DNA of 64,000 nucleotides from Sulfitobacter sediminilitoris (GCF_010667575.1 NZ_JAABNT010000001.1:372001-436000); one strand, 5' to 3'. Shown: positions 30,825-41,772, counted from the stretch's first letter. Notes: a model not told the origin generated them from the sequence alone. Numbers and translations: made by a program.

Positions 30825-30864
30825 CCCACTGGTCCCGATCTCTGGTTTCTGCAAAATTGGGGAT

Positions 30865-31257
30865 ATGAAACGCCTCGTTCTCCTCTTGGCCCTGATCGCT
30901 GCGCCGCTTGCAGCGCAGGATCTGATGACTGCAGAAGAATTCGACGCCTATACGCGCGGGAAAACCCTGTTCTACGGCCAGAACGGACAGGCCTACGGCG
31001 CTGAAATCTATCACAAAAACCGCCGTGTCGAATGGTCCTTTCTGGATGGAGAATGCAAGGAAGGCCTTTGGTACGAAGAGAACGGGCTGATTTGTTTTGT
31101 CTATGAAAACAACACAGTTCCGCAATGCTGGAGCTTTGTGCAATCCCCACGTGGTCTTATCGCCCGGTTTGAAAACAATCCCGGAACGACCGAACTGTAC
31201 GAGGCCGAGGACATCGGCGAGGAAATGCTGTGCCTTGGCCCAAAGGTCGGAGCCTGA
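30865..31257 (+). CDS. Small exported protein of unknown function
   Basis: 130 residues with a cleavable signal peptide (KRLVLLLALIAAPLAAQ). The mature part contains LMTAEEFDAYTRGKTLFYG and three Cys (GECKEG, LICFVY, PQCWSF), then a fourth near the C-terminus (EMLCLG), suggesting two disulfides in the periplasm. Similar short proteins are common in Rhodobacteraceae, but I recognise no function. It starts 40 nt after alkB with GGGGAT before the ATG, so it may share its transcript. Confidence 0.8.
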   Translation: MKRLVLLLALIAAPLAAQDLMTAEEFDAYTRGKTLFYGQNGQAYGAEIYHKNRRVEWSFLDGECKEGLWYEENGLICFVYENNTVPQCWSFVQSPRGLIARFENNPGTTELYEAEDIGEEMLCLGPKVGA

Positions 31258-31355
31258 GCGCCAAGAGCGCGGATTGCCCCTGACCTGTCTCAGGTTTGGC
31301 CAAAAGGCCTCTTCTCTTCATTGTGACCTAGGCGCTCAGTCGTGCTGAAAACACG

Positions 31356-32903
31356 CTACAAAAGGCTGCCCTGCTCCGGCGGCACCTCCGGCGTTTTCTT
31401 GCGGACGGCGGCTGGCTTGCCGCCCACCGTCAACCGACCATCAGCAAATTCAATCTCAAGAACGGCGGCTTTCTTGGCCGCCCTGGTATCCGTGACCACC
31501 GCACCGTCACCGCGCACAACGGCATAACCGCGCGCCAGCGTGGACTTGTAGCTGAGGGTTTCGCGCAACCGCTCCAAACCCTCAAGACGATCCCGCCAGC
31601 CGCGTGTCTGCCGCTGTCCCGCTTCAGACAACCGTGCCACCAGCTTTTCGAACGCCTGCGCTTTCGCCAGCCTGTCCCGCTCAAGTGCTGCGGGCCGAAA
31701 GGCCTTGGCCCGGCTGTCATATCTGTCGCGTTTCGCAGCAACGCCCCGCCCCAGCGCAGGCGCGAGCCGCAAGGCGATGCTCTCAAGCCGCCGCCTGTCA
31801 TTTGCCAGCCGCTGACGCAGCGTGGCGGGCCTGAGCGATCCAGACACATCCGCCAGCCGCACCCGGCGCCGCTGTACGCCCGCAATCAGCGCTGGCTCCA
31901 GCTTCTCCGCCGCACGGTCCAGCCGTTGCCGCGGACCATCCAACAAAGTTTCAGCCCGTGGCAGCGCGCGGCCCATGTCCCGCAGCCTCTGCCCACGCAT
32001 GCTGAGCCCTTGACTGACCAACTGCGCCATACGCGCTTCCTGCCCGTCCAGCCATGCGGCCAGCTCGTGGCGAACCGGGACCGCCAGCTCTGCCGCCGCC
32101 GTTGGCGTCGGTGCGCGTTTGTCCGAAACGAAGTCGATCAAAGTGGTATCTGTCTCATGGCCAACAGCAGAGATCAGCGGAATCTCGGAAGCGGCAGCCG
32201 CACGGGCGACAATTTCTTCATTGAAGCCCCACAGATCTTCGACCGATCCCCCGCCTCGTGCCACGATCAGCAGGTCGGGTCGGGGCACGGCACCCCCCGG
32301 TGTCAACGCGTTGAACCCGGCAATGGCCCGTGCCACCTCTGGCGCGCATTTGGCTCCCTGGACGGCAACCGGCCAGATCAACACCTTGCGCGGAAAGCGG
32401 TCGCGCAGACGGTGCAGAATATCGCGGATGACCGCCCCCGATGGTGACGTCACTACGCCGATGACCTCCGGCAGGTAGGGAAGAGGCCGCTTGCGCGCGG
32501 GGTCGAACAACCCCTCTTCCGCCAGCATCTTCTTGCGCTTTTCCAACAGCGCCATCAACGCGCCCATGCCCGCCGGTTTGATGTCTTCGATGACGATCTG
32601 GTATTTCGATTGCCCGCCGAAGGTGGTCACACGACCGGTGGCGACAACTTCCATCCCCTCTTCGGGCTGGGTCTCCAGCCGCGCCGACACGCCTTTCCAG
32701 ATCACACCTGAAATGACCGATTTGTCGTCCTTGAGATCGAGGTAGATATGCCCCGACCGGGGACGGCTCACCCGCCCGACCTCCCCCCGGATGCGCACGT
32801 GACCGAATTCTCCTTCGATCACGCGTTTGATCGCTCCGGATATTTCGGTAACGGTGAATTCAGGGCTGTTCAGCCCTTCTGCCGGATCGTCAATCAGGTC
32901 CAT
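31356..32903 (-). CDS. xseA: Exodeoxyribonuclease VII large subunit
   Basis: 515 residues. The OB-fold domain (about 17-110, [19 protein letters not shown]) is followed by the catalytic domain with [30 protein letters not shown] and [26 protein letters not shown] segments, then a coiled-coil region. It degrades single-stranded DNA with the small subunit XseB, which is not in the window. The start at 32903 is the conventional one; an upstream open frame overlaps purD antisense. Confidence 0.97.
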   Translation of the reverse strand: MDLIDDPAEGLNSPEFTVTEISGAIKRVIEGEFGHVRIRGEVGRVSRPRSGHIYLDLKDDKSVISGVIWKGVSARLETQPEEGMEVVATGRVTTFGGQSKYQIVIEDIKPAGMGALMALLEKRKKMLAEEGLFDPARKRPLPYLPEVIGVVTSPSGAVIRDILHRLRDRFPRKVLIWPVAVQGAKCAPEVARAIAGFNALTPGGAVPRPDLLIVARGGGSVEDLWGFNEEIVARAAAASEIPLISAVGHETDTTLIDFVSDKRAPTPTAAAELAVPVRHELAAWLDGQEARMAQLVSQGLSMRGQRLRDMGRALPRAETLLDGPRQRLDRAAEKLEPALIAGVQRRRVRLADVSGSLRPATLRQRLANDRRRLESIALRLAPALGRGVAAKRDRYDSRAKAFRPAALERDRLAKAQAFEKLVARLSEAGQRQTRGWRDRLEGLERLRETLSYKSTLARGYAVVRGDGAVVTDTRAAKKAAVLEIEFADGRLTVGGKPAAVRKKTPEVPPEQGSLL

Positions 32904-32973
32904 ATCGCGTCCTTGCCCCTCGTTGCCACACAGCTTAGAACGCCCCCCAACAAAGGCCAAGGGAGCGTAGCCA

Positions 32974-34239
32974 ATGAACATCCTGATTTTGGGCAGCGGC
33001 GGACGCGAACATGCCCTTGCCTGGGCCACGCTGCAGAACCCCAAGTGTGACAAGCTGATCGTGGCGCCGGGCAACGCAGGCATCGCCCAGATTGCCGATT
33101 GCGCGTCCCTCGACATCATGGACGGCGGCACGGTCGTGACCTTCTGCGAGGAAAATAGCATCGACTTCGTGATCGTCGGTCCCGAAGCCCCCCTCGCCGC
33201 TGGGGTCGCCGACGACCTCAGAGGTGCCGGATTTCTTGTCTTTGGTCCCTCCGCCGCCGCCGCCCAACTGGAAGCGTCCAAGGCGTTCACCAAGGAAATC
33301 TGCGACGCCGCCAACGCCCCCACCGCAGCCTACGCGCATTGCACCAACCACGCCGACGCGCGCGCCTACGTAGAAAAACAGGGCGCACCTATCGTGATCA
33401 AGGCAGACGGTCTAGCAGCCGGCAAGGGCGTGATCATCGCAATGACAGATGCAGAGGCCGTCGCGGCCGTTGACGAGATGTTCGAGGGCGCTTTCGGCGA
33501 TGCAGGTGCCGAAGTGGTGATCGAAGAGTTCATGGAAGGCGAAGAGGCGTCCTTTTTCGTCCTCTGCGACGGAGAGAACGTGCTACCCATCGGCACTGCC
33601 CAGGACCACAAGCGCGTGGGCGATGGCGATACCGGCCCAAATACCGGCGGCATGGGTGCCTATTCGCCCGCCCCCGTCCTGACCGATTCAATCGCCGAAA
33701 AGGCACTGAATGAAATCATCAGCCCGACCATGGCAGAGATGGCCAGGCGCGGCACGCCGTATCAGGGCGTGCTCTACGCTGGTTTGATGATCAAGGACGG
33801 GCAACCACGTCTGGTGGAATACAACGTCCGTTTTGGCGACCCCGAATGCCAGGTCCTGATGATGCGCCTTGGCGCACAAGCCTTTGACCTGATGCACGCC
33901 GCTGCTGATGGCCGTCTGGCCGACACGCAGGTGAATTGGGGTGACGACCACGCGCTGACGGTCGTGATGGCCGCAAAAGGCTATCCGGGCTCTTACGAAA
34001 AGGGCACCGTGATCAAAGGGCTCGACGCCTTGCCCGAAGACAGCAAGAACATGGTTTTCCACGCGGGCACAACGCTCAGCGATGGCGCAATGACGGCGAC
34101 CGGTGGCCGTGTTTTGAATGTCACCGCGCGGGGCGACAGCCTTGCCGAGGCACAAAAGCGCGCCTATGCCATGGTGGATCAGATCGATTGGCCCGAAGGC
34201 TTCTGTCGCCGGGACATCGGCTGGCGCGCACTGGATTAG
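32974..34239 (+). CDS. purD: Phosphoribosylamine-glycine ligase
   Basis: 421 residues; second step of purine synthesis, joining glycine to phosphoribosylamine with ATP. The N-terminus [18 protein letters not shown] is canonical. The ATP-grasp elements are [52 protein letters not shown] and [10 protein letters not shown]. It is divergent from xseA over 70 nt, a common arrangement in this family of bacteria. Confidence 0.98.
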   Translation: MNILILGSGGREHALAWATLQNPKCDKLIVAPGNAGIAQIADCASLDIMDGGTVVTFCEENSIDFVIVGPEAPLAAGVADDLRGAGFLVFGPSAAAAQLEASKAFTKEICDAANAPTAAYAHCTNHADARAYVEKQGAPIVIKADGLAAGKGVIIAMTDAEAVAAVDEMFEGAFGDAGAEVVIEEFMEGEEASFFVLCDGENVLPIGTAQDHKRVGDGDTGPNTGGMGAYSPAPVLTDSIAEKALNEIISPTMAEMARRGTPYQGVLYAGLMIKDGQPRLVEYNVRFGDPECQVLMMRLGAQAFDLMHAAADGRLADTQVNWGDDHALTVVMAAKGYPGSYEKGTVIKGLDALPEDSKNMVFHAGTTLSDGAMTATGGRVLNVTARGDSLAEAQKRAYAMVDQIDWPEGFCRRDIGWRALD

Positions 34240-34242
34240 GAC

Positions 34243-34937
34243 CTATTGACAGCCAAGTGCTTTGGCAAAGCTGTCGCGCCCTTGATGCGGCCCGATATCC
34301 CGCACCTCAAATCCATTTGAGCCAAAGCGGACCGCGGAGACGCGGGCCCAATCCGCTGCAGCAACCACCATTTCCGGCAGCCCTGCACAGTCGCGTATCC
34401 CCCCAGCAATATCGCGTTCTCCAATGCGGTGATTGGTAAACCCCGACACATCGGCCACAGGTTTCAGTGCGCCATCCTTGAAGCGCCAGACCCGCAGCAC
34501 TTTGGCCAGATGCGGACGGTCGATATAGGCAATTTCAATCGCGCCGTCGCCATCCAGATCGGCTGCGCCGATGGGGGCTAACCAGCGATTCGTTCGCCCG
34601 ATATGAGGTGTTTCAGCAATCTTGCCAGATGGCCCATAGACGGCCAGCGACCCGCCCAGGGCGACGTCCGTCTCGATGACGACCACCTCCGGCAAACCAT
34701 CCCCGGTCACATCCCACAGACGCGGGGCAACATCTTCAAAGACATGATCTCGGGGCAACGTGACTGTCACTGTGCCCCGGCCAGCCACGTCGATTTGCAG
34801 TGCACCAAATTCAATGGCGTCACCTAGAATTCCGTGGGTGTATCTCTCTGTAGGTTCAGCGAACCGCGCCGCTGTGATCTCTTGGGCCGCAGCGGAGCTG
34901 GTCAGCGCCAACACCATCAAGGCGGCCCGCAGGATCA

Positions 34938-34938
<1 letters not shown>
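34243..34938 (-). CDS. Exported FG-GAP/VCBS-repeat protein
   Basis: 231 residues with a signal peptide (ILRAALMVLALTSSAAAQ). Two calcium-binding-like integrin repeats are visible: LWDVTGDGLPEVVVIE and GAADLDGDGAIEIAYID. Such repeats form beta-propeller blades. The start at 34938 overlaps the ferredoxin stop by one base (TGATG), so the two are probably co-translated. The 3' end lies 3 nt from purD, convergent. Function unknown. Confidence 0.82.
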
Positions 34939-35273
<335 letters not shown>

Positions 35274-35445
35274 TCATCAAAAACGTTTCACGTTATCTAG
35301 CGGCGCAGGCGTGGCTCTGCCAGTCCCTTTCGGCCAAGAAGGACACCCGAAGCCGCAATTGGCCGCGACGTTTGTGCAGCCTGCTAGGCAGCGGGCCGCA
35401 AAACAGCTAAAGTACAGGACAAATCAGACCCAGAGGCACCGGGCA

Positions 35446-36003
35446 ATGAAACAGGCAGTCACCACCCTTTTGCGGCGCGCAGCACCTGCGCTTGTCGTGC
35501 TGAGCATGCTTGCAGCCTGCGAAACCACCCCCGAAGGCAGCGCCAGCTCATCCCCGGAACCCGGCGTGTTCACACCCACCCGAAATGGCCCCGAAGGCGC
35601 GCCGCCTGGTTCCTGTTGGGGCAGAACCGTCAGTCCCGCCGTGGTGGAACGCGTCAGCCAGCGCGTGCAGATCAAGCCGGCAAAAGTGAACCCCGATGGT
35701 ACCGTGGCGGAACTGCCGGTCTACCGCACCGAGGACCGGCAAGTCATCGTCACCCCGCGCAAGGACAACTGGTTCGAGACACCCTGCCCTGATGTGCTGA
35801 CGCCAGATTTCATCTCGTCGTTGCAGAGGGCGCTTCAGGCGCGCGGTGCCTACGGCGGGATCATCACCGGTGTGATAGACGCGCCAACCCGTGCCGCGGT
35901 GAAACGGTACCAAGCCCCAACCGGTCCCGACAGTGCAGTGTTGTCGCTTGAAAGCGCCCGCACTCTGGGTCTTGTTGCCGTTCCGCGTAGAGCAAGCGAA
36001 TAG
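35446..36003 (+). CDS. Lipoprotein with peptidoglycan-binding-like C-terminus
   Basis: 185 residues. A type II signal peptide with lipobox LAAC (LVVLSMLAAC) is followed by a Ser/Pro-rich linker, a middle part with PPGSCWGRTVSPAVVERV, and a C-terminal segment (about 130-175) resembling PG_binding_1: FISSLQRALQARGAYGG then GVIDAPTRAAVKRYQ. Likely anchored in the outer membrane facing peptidoglycan. It converges on degP and shares a strong hairpin with it. Start chosen at the signal peptide; longer frames have no support. Confidence 0.82.
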   Translation: MKQAVTTLLRRAAPALVVLSMLAACETTPEGSASSSPEPGVFTPTRNGPEGAPPGSCWGRTVSPAVVERVSQRVQIKPAKVNPDGTVAELPVYRTEDRQVIVTPRKDNWFETPCPDVLTPDFISSLQRALQARGAYGGIITGVIDAPTRAAVKRYQAPTGPDSAVLSLESARTLGLVAVPRRASE

Positions 36004-36065
36004 AGCACTTCACAGGGCGCATGTTCAAGTTCGCCTGTTTGCAAAGGCACGGAGTTTGAGCGTAC

Positions 36066-36093
36066 GAAAAAGGGCGCCCGATTTGGGCGCCCT
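36066..36093 (-). terminator. Rho-independent terminator of degP
   Basis: Perfect 9-bp stem AGGGCGCCC / GGGCGCCCT with a five-base loop. The minus strand continues into TTTTT. It also lies past the convergent lipoprotein gene and may serve both. Confidence 0.92.
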
Positions 36094-36119
36094 CGAACAA
36101 GTCAGTGACTGTGGTCAGG

Positions 36120-37628
36120 TCAGTCGCCCAGCGACAGTGCCACGAAACGCGGATCACCAGCGCGCCGCACCAGCAACAAAAGCGACTTGCGGCCCGCATC
36201 CTTGGCGGCCTGAACCCGTGCTTCAAGATCGGCAATGGTGGCGACCTTCTGCTGCCCCGCCTCGGTGATGATATCACCGGTTCGCAGACCTTTCTCAAAA
36301 GCTTCGGACGCTTCGTCCACGGCCGTCACAGCAAGACCGACCGTGTCGGTCTCAACACCCAGCTCTTCGCGAATTGTGCCTGTCAGCGGGGCCAGTGTGA
36401 GGCCCAAAAAGTCCTTGGTCTCCGGCTCTTTGTCCTGCTCAGGCGCCTCGCCACCGGTGTCAGCCGCGCCATCGGCGTCCTCACGTCGGCCCAGCACCAC
36501 CTTGATGGTCTGGCTCTTGCCTTCTCGCATTACGGTGACACGAACGGTCGCTCCCACGGGGCTATTGCCCACCTGACGGACCAGCCCGCGCGTATCTTCG
36601 ACCTCGACCCCGTCAAAGGACATAATCACATCGCCGGTCAGCAAACCTGCCTCCTTTGCAGGACCATCCGGCACATCCGTAATCAGCGCACCTGCGGCCT
36701 TTTCAAGCCCCATGGCATCGGCCACGTCTTGTGTGACATCCTGAATGCGCACGCCCAGCCAGCCGCGTCGCGTCTCGCCATATTCTTTCAGCTGATCAAC
36801 CACTCGCGTCACAACGTTGGACGCCATGGAAAAACCAATGCCGATGGACCCACCGTTTGGCGAAAGGATCGCAGTATTCACGCCAATCACATCCCCGTCC
36901 ATGTTGAACAAAGGCCCGCCGGAGTTCCCCCGGTTGATCGCCGCATCCGTCTGAATGTAGTCGTCATAGGTGCCGGACAACGCACGGTTACGGGCTGACA
37001 CGATCCCGGCAGAGACCGAGAAGCCCTGACCCAGCGGGTTGCCCATGGCAATTACCCAGTCGCCGACGCGCGCCAGATTACTGTCACCGAATTTGACAAA
37101 TGGCAGGGGTGTTTCAGCCTCGACCTTGAGCAGGGCGATGTCGGTGTTGGGGTCGGTGCCGATCACCGTCGCTTTCAACTCTTCGCCAGAAAAGAACTCG
37201 ATCGTGATCTCATCGGCTCCATCAATAACGTGGTTATTCGTGACAACGAAACCATCTTCCGAGATGACAAAGCCGGATCCCAGCGCCGAAGACCGGCGCG
37301 GCCGCGGTCCTTCTCCATCCCGGTTGCGATCCTGAAATTCGCGAAAGAAATCCTCGAAAGGCGAGCCTTCGGGCACAATACCGCGCGGGCCTGTGCGTCC
37401 CTCCACAACCGTTGATGTCGTGATGTTGACCACTGACGGGCTTATCTTCTCTGCCAGCGGTGCAAGGCTCTCTGGCTTTGCAAAGGCTGCCACAGCCTGA
37501 GCAAGTACAAGTGCAAAGACCAATACAGTCAGCGCAATAGCGCGGATGTGCCAACCTGCGCTTGCCGGTTTGGTGATAACTCTGGCCTCAGCGGATCGCC
37601 GGATGTGCGGCATGCCCCGTGGTTGCAT
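36120..37628 (-). CDS. degP: Do-type periplasmic serine protease/chaperone
   Basis: 502 residues. An N-terminal signal anchor (IRAIALTVLVFALVLAQAVAAFA) precedes a trypsin-like domain with an intact triad (VVTNNHVID, NTDIALLK, GNSGGPLF) and two PDZ domains, the first starting GWLGVRIQDV and the second starting LGLTLAPLTG. It degrades or refolds damaged envelope proteins. The start at 37628 has AGGAG upstream. It is the last gene of the hflK-hflC-DUF2065-degP series. Confidence 0.96.
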   Translation of the reverse strand: MQPRGMPHIRRSAEARVITKPASAGWHIRAIALTVLVFALVLAQAVAAFAKPESLAPLAEKISPSVVNITTSTVVEGRTGPRGIVPEGSPFEDFFREFQDRNRDGEGPRPRRSSALGSGFVISEDGFVVTNNHVIDGADEITIEFFSGEELKATVIGTDPNTDIALLKVEAETPLPFVKFGDSNLARVGDWVIAMGNPLGQGFSVSAGIVSARNRALSGTYDDYIQTDAAINRGNSGGPLFNMDGDVIGVNTAILSPNGGSIGIGFSMASNVVTRVVDQLKEYGETRRGWLGVRIQDVTQDVADAMGLEKAAGALITDVPDGPAKEAGLLTGDVIMSFDGVEVEDTRGLVRQVGNSPVGATVRVTVMREGKSQTIKVVLGRREDADGAADTGGEAPEQDKEPETKDFLGLTLAPLTGTIREELGVETDTVGLAVTAVDEASEAFEKGLRTGDIITEAGQQKVATIADLEARVQAAKDAGRKSLLLLVRRAGDPRFVALSLGD

Positions 37629-37654
37629 GGGTTTTCTCCTGCTTTCATCTCTTG

Positions 37655-37668
37655 GGACCGACCGGTCC
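37655..37668. promoter_or_regulatory. Short palindrome upstream of degP
   Basis: GGACCG-AC-CGGTCC, a 6-bp dyad 27-40 nt upstream of the degP ATG, next to an AT-rich run (AATAATAATAAA). It could be an operator or promoter-proximal element for degP. The 260-nt gap to DUF2065 leaves room for a separate degP promoter. Evidence is symmetry only. Confidence 0.3.
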
Positions 37669-37888
37669 AATAATAATAAAGGACAGAGTGCATCGCGGAT
37701 GCCCCTGCCGCAATATGAAAGATGTGTGCGATCACGCCCATTTCAACATCGGACTTGGGTCAAATCCGACAACGAATGCGCGCAAGGCCCTTCTTTCTGA
37801 TCGTAAATCCCGCAAGTGCCGGGGCTGGTTGCCAAGCAAATCAGCATGTTCGGCGTCGCTCAAGCTGTTGGATCAGAAGCCGTCGGGA

Positions 37889-38083
37889 TCAAACGCCGAT
37901 CTGGAAGGCCACCCAGACCAACACCAGCCCTGCAACGATCACCAACGCGCCGATCTGACGCACTGCACTTTCTGGCATCGACCGCAGCACTTCCAACATG
38001 CGTTCCAAAAGCGAAGGGGCCAGTGCGTACACCAGCCCCTCGAAAATCATCACCAACCCAAGGGCCAGCAGCAGGAGGCTCAA
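37889..38083 (-). CDS. DUF2065 family small membrane protein
   Basis: 64 residues with two TM helices (LLLLALGLVMIFEGLVYAL and IGALVIVAGLVLVWVAFQI) joined by a charged loop. DUF2065 genes sit next to hflC in many proteobacteria; the role is unknown, presumably linked to the HflKC-FtsH complex. The start is TTG overlapping the hflC stop (TTGA). Confidence 0.88.
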   Translation of the reverse strand: MSLLLLALGLVMIFEGLVYALAPSLLERMLEVLRSMPESAVRQIGALVIVAGLVLVWVAFQIGV

Positions 38084-38979
38084 TTCCGCTCTCCCTCGAC
38101 GGACCGGCTGCCCTGATCAGAACGCAGGTAGTTGAAGAACTCACTGTCAGGCGACAGAACCATTGTCGAATTCTCACCCTTCAAAGCCTCTTCATATGCC
38201 GTCAGCGAACGATAGAATTCAAAGAATTCCTGATCCTTGCCGTAAGCCTGGGCAAAGATCTTGTTCCGCTCGGCATCCGCCTCACCTTCGATGATCCGTG
38301 CATCCCGACGGGCCTCGGACAGGATTTCTTCGTAAGTACGGTCCGCCAAAGCGATCACTCGCTGCGCAGCTTCCTGACCACGTGCACGTTCGTCCGTCGC
38401 CTCACGGTCCCGCTCGGCGATCATGCGTTGCAGCGTGGCGTCAAAGTTCTGCTCGGGCAGGTTCGTCTGGCGCAACCGCACGTCCACGACCTTCAAACCC
38501 AGCGCCTGCGCGCGGGCATCGGCCTTTTCGCGGATCTGATCCATCAGGCGTGCCCGGTCCGGCGACAGGATGGTGTTCGATGTCACACCCTGCGAACCCA
38601 ATACGGCACGGATTTGCGATTCCATGATACCGCTCAGGTCATTGATCGCCTGACGTTCTCCTCCGGCACCGATCGCCTGCCGGTACTGAACGATGTCGGC
38701 AATGCGGAACAGCACAAACGCGTCAATCTCAAGACGGCGGTCATCGGCGGGCGTCACCTCGATCACCTCTGTCTCAAGGCTCAGAATACGGTCCTCGAAA
38801 CGCACAACTTCGTCCAGCAAAGGCACCTTGAAGCCGATACCCGGCTCTATCACGACCTGTTTGATCTGGCCAAACCGCAGCACCAGTACTTTCTCACGCT
38901 CGTCCACAACAAAGATTGCGGAAAGCATCCCAACCACTGCAACCACCACTACCGGCAGCAAAAAACCCATCTTACGCAT
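38080..38979 (-). CDS. hflC: HflC, SPFH-domain regulator of FtsH
   Basis: 299 residues: one N-terminal TM helix (LPVVVVAVVGMLSAIFVV), then an SPFH/band-7 domain and a long C-terminal helix with AERDREATDERARGQEAAQR and ERNKIFAQAYGKDQEFFEFYRS. Forms the large membrane cage with HflK that modulates FtsH proteolysis. Start overlaps the hflK stop by one base (TGATG). Confidence 0.96.
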   Translation of the reverse strand: MRKMGFLLPVVVVAVVGMLSAIFVVDEREKVLVLRFGQIKQVVIEPGIGFKVPLLDEVVRFEDRILSLETEVIEVTPADDRRLEIDAFVLFRIADIVQYRQAIGAGGERQAINDLSGIMESQIRAVLGSQGVTSNTILSPDRARLMDQIREKADARAQALGLKVVDVRLRQTNLPEQNFDATLQRMIAERDREATDERARGQEAAQRVIALADRTYEEILSEARRDARIIEGEADAERNKIFAQAYGKDQEFFEFYRSLTAYEEALKGENSTMVLSPDSEFFNYLRSDQGSRSVEGERN

Positions 38980-40190
38980 CAGTTACTCCCTCCGGAACGG
39001 CGCAGCTCATTGAGCGGCAGATAGGGCACGACACCCTGCCCGCCGGTGCCTCCAATGCCACCTTCCAAAATAATCTTGTCCACATCGCCCAGCACCTTCT
39101 GCATCGTCTCAAGATAAAGACGCTTTCGGGTGACTTCAGGCGCTTGCTGATATTCCGCAAGAACAGCTTCAAAACGGCTTGCTTCACCGACGGCGTCGTT
39201 CACGACGCGCGCACGGTACCCTTCCGCCGCTTCCAGCAACTGCGCGGACTCACCACGCGCTTCCGCTGTCCGCCGGTTGGCATAGGCATCCGCCTGACGT
39301 TCTACCCGGTCACGTTCCTGTTCAGCGGCCTGCACGTCACGAAAGGCATCTACAACCGAGGCTTGCTCGGTCGAGCCATCGGCCTTGGTGACGAGCACCG
39401 TCTGGCTGGGTGGGTCGACCTTGTTGAGGTTGACACGCAGCACGTTGATACCTGTCTGGCGATTATCCAGCGTTGTCTGGATCAATTCCTTGACCCGGTC
39501 CGCAACGGTCCCACGGTCCCGGCTCAGGATCGGCGCCAGTTCGGATTGCGCGATCACTTCGCGCATCGCGGATTCTGAAATCGCCCGAACGCTTGCATCC
39601 GGATCCCGCAGCGAGAATTTGAAATCCTTGGCATTCTTGATGTTCCAGACGACTTGGAAATCAATGTCCACGATATTCTCGTCCGTTGTCAGCATCAGAC
39701 CGTCGTTGTCGCTGTTGCCCCGGCCCACACCGATCTCTTCGGTGCGGTTTGTCGTCACGTCGAATACTTCTGCGGTCACGACAGGCCACGGCGCAAAGTT
39801 CAGACCCTCTGTACCGATCCCGGAAAACTCTCCAAGAAACAGTTCAATCGACTGCTGTTCAGGACGCACGGTGTAGAAACTTGCAAAGGCCCAGGCGGCA
39901 ATGGCCACCACAAGTCCCAGCCCGACTGTGCCACGGGTGATCACCGGACCGCCACTGCCAGATCCACCGGATCCAGTGCCACGGTCGCGGCCACCTCCGC
40001 CTCCCATCAGCACGCGCAGCTGTTCCTGGCCCTTTTTGACCAGTTCATCAATTTCAGGGATCTGCGGCTTGTCACCGCCCGGTCCGCGTCCACCGCCGCC
40101 CGTGCCACGATTGCCGGGGCCTTCGTCCCGACCCCCGTCATCACCAGAGTTTCCACCGCTGCCCCAAGGGCCGCCATTGTTACCAGCCAT
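38979..40190 (-). CDS. hflK: HflK, SPFH-domain regulator of FtsH
   Basis: 403 residues. A Gly-rich cytoplasmic N-terminal tail of about 45 residues and a second Gly-rich patch precede the TM helix (TVGLGLVVAIAAWAFASFYTV). The SPFH domain and coiled-coil stalk follow (DVQAAEQERDRVERQADAYA). The C-terminus has RKRLYLETMQKVLGDVDKII. It heads the hflK-hflC-DUF2065 unit; gor ends about 95 nt upstream. Confidence 0.96.
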   Translation of the reverse strand: MAGNNGGPWGSGGNSGDDGGRDEGPGNRGTGGGGRGPGGDKPQIPEIDELVKKGQEQLRVLMGGGGGRDRGTGSGGSGSGGPVITRGTVGLGLVVAIAAWAFASFYTVRPEQQSIELFLGEFSGIGTEGLNFAPWPVVTAEVFDVTTNRTEEIGVGRGNSDNDGLMLTTDENIVDIDFQVVWNIKNAKDFKFSLRDPDASVRAISESAMREVIAQSELAPILSRDRGTVADRVKELIQTTLDNRQTGINVLRVNLNKVDPPSQTVLVTKADGSTEQASVVDAFRDVQAAEQERDRVERQADAYANRRTAEARGESAQLLEAAEGYRARVVNDAVGEASRFEAVLAEYQQAPEVTRKRLYLETMQKVLGDVDKIILEGGIGGTGGQGVVPYLPLNELRRSGGSN

Positions 40191-40285
40191 GTAGTCCTAT
40201 TCCCTTCTTGCGCCGCTATATTGCGGCCAACGTTTTTTCCGTCATCGTTGTTGATGCTTGTGATGTGTGTGCAAAACCACCAAAT

Positions 40286-41761
40286 TCAAGCAGTACGCAT
40301 CGGATTGCGCATGGTCACCAACTCTTCCGACATGGTTGGGTGCACCGCGCATGTCGCATCGAATTGTTCCTTAGTCAGTTTGTTCTTCACCGCAATCCCT
40401 GCCATCTGGATCAACTCACCCGCGTGCGGTGCGACGATATGACAACCCAGCACCACGCGTGTCTCCTTGGATACCACGAGCTTCATCAACACGCGGTTGG
40501 ACTTGCCGGCAAAGGCCGTCTGCATCGGTTTGAAGGAAGTGCAGTAAATCTCGACCTCTTCCTGATCCCGCGCATCTTCCTCGCTCATCCCCACGGTGCC
40601 CATCTCAGGCTGGGTGAAAATCGCGCTTGGGATCAGCTCGTGATCGACAGGTGTCGGATTGCCCCCGAAAACAGTCTCGACAAAAGCCATGCCCTCTCGG
40701 ATCGCCACTGGCGTGAGGTTCACCCGGTCCGTCACATCGCCAATGGCATAGACAGACGGCACGTCTGTCTGGCTGTAGTCATTCACCTTGATTTCACCAC
40801 GGCGGCCCAGCTGCACCCCGATATCTTCCAGCCCCATGTCCTTGGTGGATGGATCGCGCCCCGTGGCGAACAATACCATGTCAAAGACCTTTTCGCCGCC
40901 ATTGGTGGATTTCACCCAGATCGGCCCCGACTGGCCGGCAGAAGCCCCCTTGCCTTGCTCACGCAACACTTCGGCCTGTTGCACCGAAGCACCCATCGCC
41001 GCATCCGACGCGGTGGGCTGCGGCCCGTCCTCGCGCTCCGAAGCCAGCGTCATCTCAACAATATTGCTGCCCACGTGCAGATCGATGCCGTTGTCGCGCA
41101 TGCTTTCCGCCACCAGTCCGCGCGCTTCTTCATCAAAGCCCCGCAGGATCTGCGCACCGCGGTAGTACTGCGTCACCTCGACACCCAGCCCGTTGAAGAT
41201 ACAGGCGAACTCGCAGGCGATATAGCCGCCGCCGATGATCAGGATAGACTTGGGCAGCTGCGCGAGATGAAAGATATCGTCCGATACGATCCCCAGATCG
41301 GCATTGGGCAAGTCAGGCCGCACCGGACGCCCGCCCGTGGCCACAAGGATATGCTTGGCCGTCTTTGTCGTGCCATCGGCCAATTCGACCGTATGCGCGT
41401 CCTTCAAAACAGCACGCTGATCGAACCGGTCCACACCCGACCCATCCAGTAGCTTCTTGTAGACCCCCTCAAGCCGGTCCAACTCATCGTTGAGCCGCGA
41501 ACGGAACCTGTGCCAGTCAAACGGCCCCGCCTTCAGATCCCAGCCGTAGGCCGCGGCCTCTTCCGGTACGCTGGAATACTCCGAGGCGAACACCATCAGC
41601 TTTTTCGGCACACAGCCCCGGATCACGCATGTCCCGCCATAGCGGTCATCCTCGGCCAGCGCCACCTTGGCCCCATGCTCTCCTGCTGCCACGCGGGCCG
41701 CACGAACCCCGCCGGAACCCCCTCCGATCACAAAGAGGTCGTAGTCAAATTCATCCGCCAT
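40286..41761 (-). CDS. gor: Glutathione-disulfide reductase with extra insertion
   Basis: 491 residues. FAD-binding GGGSGGVRAAR, redox pair in GGTCVIRGCVPKKL (Cys45/Cys50), NAD(P)H Rossmann IIGGGYIACEFA, second FAD motif YAIGDV and the catalytic C-terminal HPTMSEE. Keeps glutathione reduced in the cytoplasm. It is about 35-40 residues longer than usual because of a Ser/Ala/Gly/Gln-rich insertion at about 241-280 in the NADPH-domain region. Located between rpiA (upstream, 11 nt) and hflK. Confidence 0.94.
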   Translation of the reverse strand: MADEFDYDLFVIGGGSGGVRAARVAAGEHGAKVALAEDDRYGGTCVIRGCVPKKLMVFASEYSSVPEEAAAYGWDLKAGPFDWHRFRSRLNDELDRLEGVYKKLLDGSGVDRFDQRAVLKDAHTVELADGTTKTAKHILVATGGRPVRPDLPNADLGIVSDDIFHLAQLPKSILIIGGGYIACEFACIFNGLGVEVTQYYRGAQILRGFDEEARGLVAESMRDNGIDLHVGSNIVEMTLASEREDGPQPTASDAAMGASVQQAEVLREQGKGASAGQSGPIWVKSTNGGEKVFDMVLFATGRDPSTKDMGLEDIGVQLGRRGEIKVNDYSQTDVPSVYAIGDVTDRVNLTPVAIREGMAFVETVFGGNPTPVDHELIPSAIFTQPEMGTVGMSEEDARDQEEVEIYCTSFKPMQTAFAGKSNRVLMKLVVSKETRVVLGCHIVAPHAGELIQMAGIAVKNKLTKEQFDATCAVHPTMSEELVTMRNPMRTA

Positions 41762-41772
41762 GCTGATATTCC

